Source of the DNA: Gammaproteobacteria bacterium
Lineage (GTDB): Bacteria; Pseudomonadota; Gammaproteobacteria; Steroidobacterales; Woeseiaceae
Direction: 5' to 3'
Length of the DNA stretch: 64,000 nucleotides
NCBI GenBank assembly: GCA_029862045.1
Contig: JAOTYE010000004.1
Coordinates: 124,001 to 188,000, forward strand
Numbering within the stretch: position 1 is the first letter of the stretch; every line of letters starts with the position of its first letter. Both the position numbers and the translations under genes were made by a program. Positions 43,948 to 52,855 of the stretch are shown piece after piece. The notes beneath the pieces are model-generated. The model had not been told where the DNA came from. It was given only the letters and a program-made list of their open reading frames with translations, and made no database searches.

Positions 43948-45046
43948 TTTCGCTTACCTGCTCGTCACTTTGCTCGGCAGTCACCGCAGTATCGTCCGGT
44001 GCGTTGATAACCGTGACGATGGCATCGTCTTTTAGGCCAATGTGCCCAACGGTGACAACCTGATCATCGTCTACAAGACCATCGGTGATTTCGATCATAC
44101 CGCTGTTGCTGTAGCCTGTTTGTACGACCTTGCGTATAGCTTTGCCATCCTGGACAACAAACACGCTTGTCTGATCGCTTTCCTCGAGAATCGCGCTGCG
44201 CGGTATTTGCAGTACATTTTCGTGCTGGTCATAGACGATACTGATGCGACCAAACATACCGGGCTTGATGCGCCTTTTATCGTCCGAGATCTCGATCGTG
44301 ATCTTGAACGTGCCGGTTAGCGGGTCGACGACCGGGCTCACGCGCGTCACCGAAGCAACGATACGCTGCCCTTGCAATGCATCGATATCGATCCCTACAA
44401 GTTGGTCCTTGGCTATATGACGGTATTCGCGCTCGGGAACGTGCAGGTACGCGACGAGCGGGTCAAAACTCGTCACTCTGAATACTGCTTCACCGCTTGA
44501 AATCGTGTTGCCGAGCCTGACGAAGCGTTCGGAAACGACGCCGTCGATCGGCGCACGAATCTGAGTGTAGTTGAGTTCGAGCTTGGCGAGATTGAACGAG
44601 GCTTCCAGCGCCTCCATTTCGTACTTGATCTTGTCGAAATCGCCGCTGCTGATCAGGCCCTTGTCCTCAAGCTCTACGTTTCTCTCGTAGTCACGCTGAA
44701 GCTTGCGAAGGTTGGCTTCAGACTGGTTCAGTTCGAGTCTCAGCCGGTCGCCATCGAGCCGCGCCATTATCTGTCCCTCGCTAACGTCATCGCCTTCTTC
44801 GACAAGAATATCGCGAACTTCGCCCGCGACTTTCGCGATGACATCGGCCTCGGCAAATGCCTCAATAGGTGCGGTTCCGGAATAGACGGCAACGATGTCG
44901 CCTCGTGTCGGCGTGCCGATCTCTACCGGCACAGCCACCGTTTCTTCGTCGTTCTCGGCGGCGTCCGATTCTTCCCCATTTTGTCCACAAGCGACTAGCA
45001 AAGCCGCGCACGCGATCACGGCCGGACCAAGGCGATTCAGCGACAT
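43931..45046 (-). CDS. RND periplasmic adaptor (membrane fusion protein), second adaptor
   Basis: 371 residues. Lipoprotein signal with LLVAC at residues 16-20. Lipoyl half-motifs VAGEVRDILVEEGDDVSEGQIMARL and INAPIDGVVSERFVRLG-type (IRAPIDGVVSERFVRLG) flank a helical hairpin (residues about 95-150). A beta-barrel domain follows with VIKPGMFGRISIVYD-type sequence (IKPGMFGRISIVYD). It bridges pump and outer-membrane channel. Paralogous to the adaptor just upstream (45110-46186), with the same domain order and about the same length, so the operon encodes two different adaptors. Overlaps the pump gene by 17 bases. Confidence 0.92.
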   Translation of the reverse strand: MSLNRLGPAVIACAALLVACGQNGEESDAAENDEETVAVPVEIGTPTRGDIVAVYSGTAPIEAFAEADVIAKVAGEVRDILVEEGDDVSEGQIMARLDGDRLRLELNQSEANLRKLQRDYERNVELEDKGLISSGDFDKIKYEMEALEASFNLAKLELNYTQIRAPIDGVVSERFVRLGNTISSGEAVFRVTSFDPLVAYLHVPEREYRHIAKDQLVGIDIDALQGQRIVASVTRVSPVVDPLTGTFKITIEISDDKRRIKPGMFGRISIVYDQHENVLQIPRSAILEESDQTSVFVVQDGKAIRKVVQTGYSNSGMIEITDGLVDDDQVVTVGHIGLKDDAIVTVINAPDDTAVTAEQSDEQVSENAPTD

Positions 45047-45109
45047 CAGTTTCTCCCCAATTAGTTGCGCACCCGAGGGTCACGGCTCTGCGGCCGCTGC
45101 GCGGCCCAC

Positions 45110-46186
45110 TCAGCCCGTAAAGCTATCCGGAATTCTGTTGCTTGCAAGCACTTTACTACCATCGCGCAGGCCCGACTGACCAACTACAACGATTTCCTCG
45201 TTCTCCGCGAGGCCATCCAGGATTTCGACCTGACCACCCGACGCGATTCCTGTCTCAATGACACGACGTGCCACTGCGCCGTCGGCGACGACGTAGACGG
45301 CTATTTCATCATCTTCCTCGACAACCGCATCAGCTGGAATGAGCAGAACACCCTCGTGTCTCTCGTACGCAATAGTGAATCGCGCGAACATGCCAGGAAC
45401 AAGGTAGCCGGCGTCGTTGTTTACAAATGCGGTCGCACGAAACGTGCCGTTGCGAGTATCGATTGTTGGACTGATTCGCGCGATTGTTGCGTGAAAGTCA
45501 GTACCTGGCATTGAGTCGACTTGCAGGCTTGCGTTATGACCCGCCGAGAACTTGGCGAGCTCTGCTTGTGGAATCTGCAGATAGGCGACGAGTTCGCTTG
45601 TGTCAGTGATGCGAAAAGTCACGCTGTTTGCGTCGATACTCTGTCCCAGTTTGATGTCGCGCGACGAGACAATACCGTCGATTGTTGCACGGATTGCCGA
45701 GTAGTCGTAGTTCAGTTTCGTCAGTTCGTAGCTTGCCTGCAACGAATCGACATCATATTTAAGACCATCGAACATCGACTCGCTAACGAGCCCGCGTTCG
45801 GCGAGATCGCTGTAACGTGAAAACTCTTTTCGAATCTGCTCGAGATTAGCCTTGGCTGCCAGCATCTCGAGGCGGAGTCTTTCCCCGTCGAGCCGTGCCA
45901 GGACCTGGCCCTGTTTGACCCGATCGCCTTCCTCAACAAGCAGCTGCACGACTTCACCAGGGACGCGTGCAAGTACCGGCGCGTCAGCATCGGATGCGAT
46001 AGTTGTCGTTGCGTGATAGGTAGCATAAATATCCCCGCGGATCGGATAGGTGACTTCGACCGGGACCGGTGTGGCTGCAAGGACTTCGTCGGTGCTTGCG
46101 TCACTGGCCTCACCGATACCGCAGCCGGGGAGAGCTGCGATACCGGACAAGGCTGCTACTGCGAAAATTGTTGTGGTTGCTTTCAT
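45110..46186 (-). CDS. RND periplasmic adaptor (membrane fusion protein), first adaptor
   Basis: 358 residues. Lipobox LPGC at about residue 19-22 makes it a lipoprotein anchored in the inner membrane. Lipoyl segments VPGEVVQLLVEEGDRVKQGQ and IRATIDGIVSSRDIKLGQ flank a helical hairpin (LAAKANLEQIRKEFSRYSDLAERGL), then barrel and membrane-proximal domains (PGMFARFTIAYERHEGVLLIP). First gene of the RND operon, controlled by the palindrome-overlapped promoter at 46212-46253. The 63-base gap to the next adaptor gene contains no terminator. Confidence 0.92.
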   Translation of the reverse strand: MKATTTIFAVAALSGIAALPGCGIGEASDASTDEVLAATPVPVEVTYPIRGDIYATYHATTTIASDADAPVLARVPGEVVQLLVEEGDRVKQGQVLARLDGERLRLEMLAAKANLEQIRKEFSRYSDLAERGLVSESMFDGLKYDVDSLQASYELTKLNYDYSAIRATIDGIVSSRDIKLGQSIDANSVTFRITDTSELVAYLQIPQAELAKFSAGHNASLQVDSMPGTDFHATIARISPTIDTRNGTFRATAFVNNDAGYLVPGMFARFTIAYERHEGVLLIPADAVVEEDDEIAVYVVADGAVARRVIETGIASGGQVEILDGLAENEEIVVVGQSGLRDGSKVLASNRIPDSFTG

Positions 46187-46211
46187 GTCAGTCGCTATGT
46201 TTGGTGTTGCT

Positions 46212-46237
46212 TAGTGTTGTAGTGAAGTATAACACTA
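46212..46237. promoter_or_regulatory. 26-base YtrA-type operator of the RND operon
   Basis: Read on the minus strand: TAGTGTTATACT, a TC centre, then ACTACAACACTA. It is an imperfect copy of the palindrome at 2108-2133: both outer GTG/CAC blocks are conserved with 16-base spacing, and each half differs by one base from the perfect arm. It lies 26-51 bases upstream of the adaptor start and overlaps the -10. The window's own YtrA-like regulator is the obvious candidate to bind it. Confidence 0.78.
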
Positions 46238-46253
46238 GTTCGGTATAACGCAA
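46226..46253 (-). promoter_or_regulatory. Promoter of the RND efflux operon
   Basis: On the minus strand TTGCGT (46253-46248), 16 bases, TATACT (46231-46226). The spacing, the 10-base distance from -35 to the operator edge and the position of the -10 in the first operator arm equal those at 2092-2119. This shared layout supports both promoters. Confidence 0.68.
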
Positions 46254-46477
46254 CTCTTAAGTGCATATGTTGTCGCGGTATGTTCTTTATATAAATCAAT
46301 CAGTTACATTTTTCGCATCACCAGGGAGCGCTGTTCTTGCCGCCAAAGGCCGTTTTATGACCGGTAATTTCATTGCCCCTGCGCGCGATCTACCTATTAG
46401 ATGCGCGAAGCGGCAATTTGGATTGAAAAAGTTTTTAGCTAGCGGCTTTGGGGACCAGTACAGCTGACGGGACGCCG

Positions 46478-47884
46478 CTACTGGCAGAATTGAGCCAGGT
46501 AAGGGCTCAAAAGACGATTTTCGGGGTCCAGCTGGCGCCGCATGCGCCGAAAGAAATCGAGCCTCTTGCTGTAGGTCTGGATGACGTGGTCGGCGCGCAA
46601 TGCACGCGATTGGCTGATTACCGGCGTGCCGCCCCATTTTTCCGCGAACTCGGCAAGATCAATAACAAAGTCATCCCAGCCGGCTGGCTGGGTGGACGCG
46701 GTCGTTATTGCGATCATTGAATCGTCGAAAGAAGGTGACAACAACGACGACGTGTCCCGGCAAAGACGAAAACCGACGGCAGGCATATCGCATCGATACT
46801 GTGATGTCGCATAGGTCGATTCACAGAAGTCGCGATATGCTTTGACGATCATCGAAAAATTAGCGGCCGGAAAACACCAGGTCGAGTAAAAGCAACCGCG
46901 CGCGCCGGCGTATTTGTGATGATTCGGCTGTGACGCCGCATTAGTGCCGGTGTTGACGAGGCGCGAGTTCACGAGCCCCTGGGTTGCCTCAGAAATACTA
47001 TCGATGAGCTTGTAACGAACCGACTGAATGGGTACCACTCGATTAAGAGACTTGAATATGTGCGGCAAGACAGTGCTCTCTCCCCAGTCCTTGATTTTCC
47101 ATGCTGCCTTGTAGGCGTTGCCGGGATCCGTGTCGTAGCGCCGCAAGTCAAGATATACGCGGTCGCGATACGGCATCAGATAAAACTTGAAACCCACGTC
47201 GCCATTGGCAAGTGCATCGACGGCCGATGAGAACTTGTCGATACTGACGCGGCGGTGACTTGCGGTAAACGTTCGGATTGGGCGCACTCGCATGGTCGCC
47301 TCATAGAGAACGCCCAGCATGCCAAAGCTGGTTCGAAATGCGCCCAGCAAATTTTTTTGCTCCGGTACGATCCTTAGTAATTGTCCATCGGGACGAATGA
47401 ATTTCATCGCGACAACGTGGCTCGAAAAGTAACCGCCATCGCTGCCGATACATGGACCGAAGCAAGGCGCGGATATGGCGCCACCAACAGTTCGCCCCTG
47501 TAGGTCGTAACCACCAACCAGTTCGAGCCCATGTTCCGCAAGTTCCCTGACAAGGTTTTCGAGGCGTACGCCCGCTTCTGCGGTAACGGTGTGGTTGTAC
47601 GTGTCGACGTTGATGATTCGATCGAGACCGGTTGTCTTTAAGGTCGTTCCCGTGTCCGAGGTATTGCAGTCGGTAGACGCGGTGCCGGCGCCTTGAGGTC
47701 GTATTGGCAACGGCGTGCGGGCGTCAGGTTCTACGATTCGACGCAGCTCGTTGAGGTTAGTCGGCTCCAGTGTGATCGGGCCCGTGGGCTTTTTGAGGCG
47801 GCGATTGCCCACCTTCCTGACGTGGTAGGTGCCTGTTTGCTCGAGGCGGTAACTGCCCGTCTTCTTCAGATTCGTCGCTAACAT
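46478..47884 (-). CDS. FAD-linked oxidase (VAO/GlcD-like)
   Basis: 468 residues. The FAD-binding domain (about 40-220) has PLPIRPQGAGTASTDCN, TVTAEAGVRLENLVRELAEHGLEL and GYDLQGRTVGGAISAPCFG, the VAO-fold loop around the pyrophosphate. The C-terminal catalytic half ends RRQLDPENRLLSPYLAQF, as in D-arabinono-1,4-lactone oxidase and similar sugar-lactone or polyol oxidases. No signal peptide. I chose the ATG at 47884 with CCGGAG seven bases upstream; the ORF is open to 47938. It is isolated; substrate unknown. The 240-base gap to the RND promoter has no gene. Confidence 0.85.
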   Translation of the reverse strand: MLATNLKKTGSYRLEQTGTYHVRKVGNRRLKKPTGPITLEPTNLNELRRIVEPDARTPLPIRPQGAGTASTDCNTSDTGTTLKTTGLDRIINVDTYNHTVTAEAGVRLENLVRELAEHGLELVGGYDLQGRTVGGAISAPCFGPCIGSDGGYFSSHVVAMKFIRPDGQLLRIVPEQKNLLGAFRTSFGMLGVLYEATMRVRPIRTFTASHRRVSIDKFSSAVDALANGDVGFKFYLMPYRDRVYLDLRRYDTDPGNAYKAAWKIKDWGESTVLPHIFKSLNRVVPIQSVRYKLIDSISEATQGLVNSRLVNTGTNAASQPNHHKYAGARGCFYSTWCFPAANFSMIVKAYRDFCESTYATSQYRCDMPAVGFRLCRDTSSLLSPSFDDSMIAITTASTQPAGWDDFVIDLAEFAEKWGGTPVISQSRALRADHVIQTYSKRLDFFRRMRRQLDPENRLLSPYLAQFCQ

Positions 47885-48167
47885 CCATGTCTCCGGCAAA
47901 ATAATCCAGAAAACGCCAAAGACACAAGAGCGAAACACGCATCGCCGGAATTGCGATGAGAAGATCGTGCTGGCAACCCCGCTGCCATAGGATTTACCCT
48001 TAGACCGGAAGCTTTGCGACCCTGTCTTTCGACAGATGTGCCTTTGTCATACGAGAAGGTATCGTTGCATAGCATGTCCAATGGTGTCAACGCGCCAGGC
48101 TGGCCGATTAATATATTGTTAAATTGGCTTGCCGAATGCGGTTAATATTCGGACAAAGGGGAGCACT

Positions 48168-49028
48168 ATGAAGTGGCGTGGCGGCAGACGAAGCAGCAAT
48201 ATTGAAGATCGTCGCGGTGTAAAACCACGATCCGGACTCGTCGGTGGCGGGCTGGGCACGATCGTAATAATCCTCGCCGCGCTGTACTTCGGTGTCGATC
48301 CGTCGTTCCTGATCGAAGGCATGCAATCGTCAAACGTATCGCCATCCTCGACAGGCACGAGTCTCAGCGCGGAAGATCTCAAGAACGACCCGCTCGCCGA
48401 TATGGTGGCGGTCGTAATTGGCGACACCGAGGAGGTATGGCATGCATTGTTCGCTGACATGGGGCGCCGCTACGAGGAACCGACGCTGGTCCTGTTCACC
48501 GGCGCAACGCGTTCTGCATGCGGTACAGGACAAGCGGCGATGGGTCCGTTTTACTGCCCCGCCGATCGCAAGGCCTATATCGATCTGAGTTTCTACGACG
48601 ATATGCGTACTCGTTATCGTGCGCCCGGCGACTTTGCTCAGGCCTACGTTATAGCGCATGAGATTGGTCACCATGTACAGAACCTGCTCGGCATTTCAAG
48701 CGAGGTGCGCAGGATGCAGTCAAGAACCAGCAAAGCCGACGGCAATCGTCTGTCAGTCAAGCTCGAGTTGCAGGCCGATTGTCTTGCCGGCGTATGGGCG
48801 AATCGGGCGGACAAGGTCAGGAATATTCTTGAGGCGGGTGACGTCGACGAGGCCCTCAATGCGGCCAGCGCAATTGGCGACGATCGCCTGCAAAAACAGG
48901 GACGCGGCACCGTTGTGCCAGAGTCGTTTACCCACGGTACCTCCGAACAACGCCAGCGCTGGTTCAAGACGGGGCTGTCGAGCGGCAACCCGGATAGCTG
49001 CGACACTTTCGCCGCCGCATCTCTTTAA
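48168..49028 (+). CDS. Neutral zinc metallopeptidase, YpfJ family
   Basis: 286 residues. An N-terminal Arg/Gly-rich cytoplasmic segment, one membrane helix (GTIVIILAALYFGV) and a zincin-type domain with AHEIGHHVQNLLGI (the HExxH zinc site) and a later LELQADCLAGVWANRAD that gives the third metal ligand. This is the YpfJ/KPN_02809 family of inner-membrane, periplasm-facing peptidases of unknown substrate. GGGGAG box six bases before the ATG at 48168 sets the start. Single gene; the 283 bases upstream to the FAD oxidase gene hold its promoter, nothing else seen. Confidence 0.9.
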   Translation: MKWRGGRRSSNIEDRRGVKPRSGLVGGGLGTIVIILAALYFGVDPSFLIEGMQSSNVSPSSTGTSLSAEDLKNDPLADMVAVVIGDTEEVWHALFADMGRRYEEPTLVLFTGATRSACGTGQAAMGPFYCPADRKAYIDLSFYDDMRTRYRAPGDFAQAYVIAHEIGHHVQNLLGISSEVRRMQSRTSKADGNRLSVKLELQADCLAGVWANRADKVRNILEAGDVDEALNAASAIGDDRLQKQGRGTVVPESFTHGTSEQRQRWFKTGLSSGNPDSCDTFAAASL

Positions 49029-49092
49029 AGACATTCGGGCCGGCACCCCGCGTCCGGCCCGCAGATGCCTCAGGTCAGAATGACAGGTGCGA

Positions 49093-50058
49093 ATGAGCAA
49101 GCAGATCAGGAATATTTCAGACGCCGCCAGCCGTGCTGCCGTGCGTGTCAAGGAAGTCGTTTGCAGGACGCCGCTGGTGCGATCAACGACGTTCAGCGAT
49201 GCGACAGGCGCCGATGTGTACCTGAAACTCGAGAATCAGCAGCATACTGGATCGTTCAAACTGCGTGGCGCAGCTAACTGCCTGATGACGCTGTCCCGGG
49301 AGCAACGCGACAAAGGCTGTGTTGCTGCGTCCAGTGGCAATCATGGCGCTGCCGTCGCCTACGCGATGCGCAAGCTCGAGACGGAGGGCGTAATTTTCGT
49401 GCCCGAACAAACGTCATCCGCGAAAGTCGATGCGATTCGCGGTTACGGCGGCGACGTTCGGTTCTTCGGTACCGACGGCCTCGATACGGAGCAACACGCA
49501 CGAGAGTTCGCAGCCACTAATGGCATGTACTATCTTTCTCCTTATAACGATGCCGAAGTCATAGCGGGCCAGGGTACCTGCGGCATCGAGATTGCCGGGC
49601 AGTTGTCGGACGTCGACGCTGCGTTCATTGCTGTCGGTGGCGGCGGCCTGATCAGTGGTGTCGGCAGCGTGCTCAAATCACACAACCCCGACGTGCGCTT
49701 GTTCGCCTGTCAGCCTGAGGCCTCTGCGGTGATGGCGAAGTCGATCAAGGCAGGCCGCATACTCGACCTGCCGAGTGATCCGACGTTATCGGACGGGACG
49801 GCCGGCGGTATCGAGTCTGGCTCGATTACGTTCGCACTCTGTCGCGAACTCGTCGACGAATTCGTCCTCGTCAGCGAGCAACAGATCGCCGCAGCCATGC
49901 GGCAATACATCGATGCAGAGCAACACCCGATCGAGGGTGCCGCAGGCGTTGCAGTCGCAGCGCTATTGAGTCGTCATGACGCCGTGAAGGGAAGGAAAAT
50001 CGTCGTGATCATATGCGGCGGCAATATCAGCGAAGAAAGTCTCAAGTCCATACTCTGA
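49093..50058 (+). CDS. Threonine/serine dehydratase-like PLP enzyme
   Basis: 321 residues of fold-type II PLP enzyme: PLP lysine in TGSFKLRGAANCL near residue 58, SSGNHGAAVAYA, and the phosphate loop VGGGGLISGVG near 185. It lacks the ACT domains of IlvA at 23112, so it is a catabolic or racemase-type member (TdcB, serine racemase, or hydroxyaspartate ammonia-lyase). GTG at 49087 is two codons upstream and possible. Reaction is the removal of ammonia from serine, threonine or hydroxyaspartate; which one cannot be told. Starts 64 bases after the peptidase gene. Confidence 0.88.
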   Translation: MSKQIRNISDAASRAAVRVKEVVCRTPLVRSTTFSDATGADVYLKLENQQHTGSFKLRGAANCLMTLSREQRDKGCVAASSGNHGAAVAYAMRKLETEGVIFVPEQTSSAKVDAIRGYGGDVRFFGTDGLDTEQHAREFAATNGMYYLSPYNDAEVIAGQGTCGIEIAGQLSDVDAAFIAVGGGGLISGVGSVLKSHNPDVRLFACQPEASAVMAKSIKAGRILDLPSDPTLSDGTAGGIESGSITFALCRELVDEFVLVSEQQIAAAMRQYIDAEQHPIEGAAGVAVAALLSRHDAVKGRKIVVIICGGNISEESLKSIL

Positions 50059-50165
50059 AATAGTTACCCCGCAATTTGCTGTTGTAGAACGATCTCGATG
50101 CCCTCGATCATGCTGCGGCACCGAACTGTTTGCCAGTAGCAGATCAGGAGATTACGCTTGCCAGC

Positions 50166-51506
50166 ATGAAACGCCTGATTTTGCTCGCCGTTGCCTTGCT
50201 TGCCGTTGATTCGGCCGCTGCAGCGCCGACAGCGTTTATCAATGTCAATGTCATTCCGATGACAACTGAAACAGTCATCGCAGGACAAACGGTCGTCGTT
50301 GACAACGGCATGATAGTGGCAATCGGTGATGTTGACAGCGTACCGGTACCAGAGCATGCCAAGGTCGTCGATGGCACGGATCGTTATCTGATGCCGGGTC
50401 TTGCGGAAATGCACGCGCATATTCCAGACTCGGGCACACCGAATCTCGATCGCGTGTTCTCTCTGTTTGTCGCAAATGGCGTTACGACAGTACGTGGCAT
50501 GCTCGGGCGACCGGCTCATCTGGCCTTGCGACAGCAGTTGCTCGACGGTGAGCAGTTTGGTCCTCGTTTGATTACGTCCGGGCCCTCGATGAACGGCAAT
50601 TCGGTCAGTGGGCCGGGCGATGCAGCGCGCAAAGTGCGCGCGCAGCACGCGGCGGGCTATGACTTCATCAAGATACATCCGGGCCTTAGTGCCGAAGAAT
50701 ATGCTGCGATCGCAACCGTGGCGGCCGAGCTCCAAATGCCGTTCGCAGGCCACGTGCCCGCCGCCGTCGGCGTCGAGGGCGCGTTATCGGCCGGCATGGC
50801 GACGATTGATCACCTCGATGGCTATATCGCCGCACTGATGCCGCCGAATACCGATCGCTCCGGGGGCTATGGTGGTTTCTTCGACGTCTTGCTCGCGGAT
50901 CAGGTCATCGAGGCGAACATTGCTGCAATCGCTTCGCGAACCGCGGCAGCAGGAACGTGGAACGTGCCAACCGAGTCGCTTATCGAACATCTCGTTAATG
51001 ATGTGAGTGCCGCCGACCTTCGTAATCGTCCGGAAATGCGCTACATGCCACAGGCGAAGGTGCAACAGTGGGTCCGGGCCAAGGAACAACAACTCGATGA
51101 GCGCGGCTTCAACGCCGCCATCGGTGCCCGCGCGATAGAGATTCGGCGCAAATTGATCCTGGCACTGCATAAGGCTGGCGCCGGCCTGTTGCTCGGGTCC
51201 GATGCCCCACAGATTTTCAATGTTCCGGGGTTCTCGCTGCACCATGAACTCGGCTTTCTTGTGGCTGCCGGGCTGACACCCTTCGAGGCGTTGCAATCCG
51301 GCACGACCGCTGCGGCTGACTTTCTGGGTACCAATACCGGCGTAGTGGCTGTCGGCCGTGAGGCCGATCTCGTGCTCCTCAATGAGAATCCGCTTCTGGA
51401 CATTGGCAATTCACGCCGTGTTCATGGCGTCATGGCGCGTGGCACCTGGTATTCGTCAAGCGCACTGGAACAGCGGCTTGCGACATTCGAAGCTCAGGAC
51501 GACTAA
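50166..51506 (+). CDS. Secreted amidohydrolase (imidazolonepropionase-like)
   Basis: 446 residues. Signal peptide MKRLILLAVALLAVDSAAAA, then an amidohydrolase barrel with MPGLAEMHAHIPD (HxH metal pair), the YDFIKIHPGL lysine, FAGHVPAAVG, IDHLDGYIA and LLLGSDAPQIFN giving the further metal ligands. It is related to secreted imidazolonepropionase-like and prolidase-like amidohydrolases that act on cyclic amides or dipeptides. Export makes a role in nutrient hydrolysis likely; no transporter neighbours. The ATG at 50166 is used; the longer frame from 50130 removes the signal-peptide start. Confidence 0.86.
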   Translation: MKRLILLAVALLAVDSAAAAPTAFINVNVIPMTTETVIAGQTVVVDNGMIVAIGDVDSVPVPEHAKVVDGTDRYLMPGLAEMHAHIPDSGTPNLDRVFSLFVANGVTTVRGMLGRPAHLALRQQLLDGEQFGPRLITSGPSMNGNSVSGPGDAARKVRAQHAAGYDFIKIHPGLSAEEYAAIATVAAELQMPFAGHVPAAVGVEGALSAGMATIDHLDGYIAALMPPNTDRSGGYGGFFDVLLADQVIEANIAAIASRTAAAGTWNVPTESLIEHLVNDVSAADLRNRPEMRYMPQAKVQQWVRAKEQQLDERGFNAAIGARAIEIRRKLILALHKAGAGLLLGSDAPQIFNVPGFSLHHELGFLVAAGLTPFEALQSGTTAAADFLGTNTGVVAVGREADLVLLNENPLLDIGNSRRVHGVMARGTWYSSSALEQRLATFEAQDD

Positions 51507-51584
51507 TCTGCTTTGCAACCATTCGGCGCTGCCGTGCGTCTAAGTAGTAAATCCGGCCAACGAAATACTAAAGAGGCGATGGCG

Positions 51585-52295
51585 ATGCGCAGTTTTGTAA
51601 TTATGGCGATGTTTGCGGCGAGTCTGTCCAGCGCCGCGTGGAATGATTACACCGAAGACCGTGACCTGGAACTCGACACCAAGGGAATCAACACGCTCGA
51701 GATTGATGCGGGCGCCGGTAGCCTGGCGATCAGGGGCAATGCCGATACCCGGAATATTCGAGTGAAAGCGACGATTAGCGTTCCCGATGAAAGTGCGGAA
51801 AAGGCCAAAGAGATCATCGCTTCCGATATGACCTTGTCGCTCGAGAAGGTCAGGGACCGGGCCAGACTCGAGGCATATTTCGACCACAAGTCCTGGGGTT
51901 GGGATGACCCACCGTCGGTAGACCTGGAGATACGGGTTCCGCACAGTCTGGCGCTTGTTATCGACGACGCATCCGGTTCGTTGCAAGTCATGAACGTTGA
52001 CGCCGACGTCACCATTGAGGACGGTTCGGGTTCGATTAAGGTCGAGCAGGTTGGTAGCGTTGTCATCGATGACGGCTCGGGGTCAATCGAGGTTACCGGG
52101 GTGCGGGGCGATGTCTCGATCGAAGACGGCTCGGGCAGTATTACGGTGCGTAAAGTTGGTGGCAGCGTCATCATTGACGATGGGTCCGGTGGCATCAATG
52201 TCGACGATGTCGAACATGACCTGACTATTGTCGACGACGGTAGCGGGTCGCTTGATGCAACGGACATCCGCGGCACGATCAAGCAAGACACCTAA
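51585..52295 (+). CDS. Secreted DUF4097-like beta-repeat protein
   Basis: 236 residues. Signal peptide MRSFVIMAMFAASLSSAAW, an N-terminal region (DLELDTKGINTLEIDAGAGSLAIRG) and from about residue 145 five repeats of about 18-21 residues around I-x-D-G-S-G-S-I (VTIEDGSGSI, VVIDDGSGSI, VSIEDGSGSI, VIIDDGSGGI and LTIVDDGSGSL). The pattern suggests a right-handed beta-solenoid, as in putative adhesins of the DUF4097 family. The AGAGG box eight bases before 51585 sets the start. Function unknown; located periplasm or surface. Confidence 0.85.
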   Translation: MRSFVIMAMFAASLSSAAWNDYTEDRDLELDTKGINTLEIDAGAGSLAIRGNADTRNIRVKATISVPDESAEKAKEIIASDMTLSLEKVRDRARLEAYFDHKSWGWDDPPSVDLEIRVPHSLALVIDDASGSLQVMNVDADVTIEDGSGSIKVEQVGSVVIDDGSGSIEVTGVRGDVSIEDGSGSITVRKVGGSVIIDDGSGGINVDDVEHDLTIVDDGSGSLDATDIRGTIKQDT

Positions 52296-52423
52296 GCCGC
52301 CCGGCTCGATAAGCAACTGATTTTGTGCGCATTTATTGATGCGCGACCCGTTGTCGTGCCTGCCCATGCCGCGTGCTGCTAGAATCAATGAAATGTCGCT
52401 GCAGATGACGATAGGGAGGAAGC

Positions 52424-52855
52424 ATGAAACTCGTGAAACACCTGCTCGATTCGAAGGGGCGGCACGTCATCTCGGTTACGCCCGAGACGTCCGTTCTCGA
52501 CGCCATCAAGCTCATGGCGGAGAAGTCGATTGGTTCGCTGGTTGTCATGAACGGCGAAGAATTATGCGGAATTCTCTCGGAACGTGACTATGCGCGTAAG
52601 GTCATTATTAAAGGGCGTTCGTCCCAGAGCACGCAGGTGTCGGAGATCATGAGCACCACCGTGTTTACGACGACGAGTGCGCAGACCGTTAACGACTGCA
52701 TGGAGTTGATGACCGAAAAGCACTTTCGGCACCTGCCTGTTGTTGAAGACAACAAGGTGATCGGCATGATTTCTATCGGCGACCTGGTACAGGCCATCAT
52801 TTCCGATCAACAGGAAGAGATCCATCAACTGGAGCAGTACATTAGTGGCCAATAG
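52424..52855 (+). CDS. Two-CBS-domain protein
   Basis: 143 residues, two tandem CBS domains (about 10-65 and 76-130): VTPETSVLDAIKLMAEKSIGSLVVM, LSERDYARKVI, then VFTTTSAQTVNDCMELMTEKHFRHLPVV and GMISIGDLVQAII. CBS pairs bind adenosine ligands such as AMP or ATP and act as regulatory subunits. GGGAGG box four bases before the ATG. Its last codons overlap the dienelactone hydrolase start by 11 bases, so they form one operon; what it regulates is unknown. Confidence 0.92.
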   Translation: MKLVKHLLDSKGRHVISVTPETSVLDAIKLMAEKSIGSLVVMNGEELCGILSERDYARKVIIKGRSSQSTQVSEIMSTTVFTTTSAQTVNDCMELMTEKHFRHLPVVEDNKVIGMISIGDLVQAIISDQQEEIHQLEQYISGQ

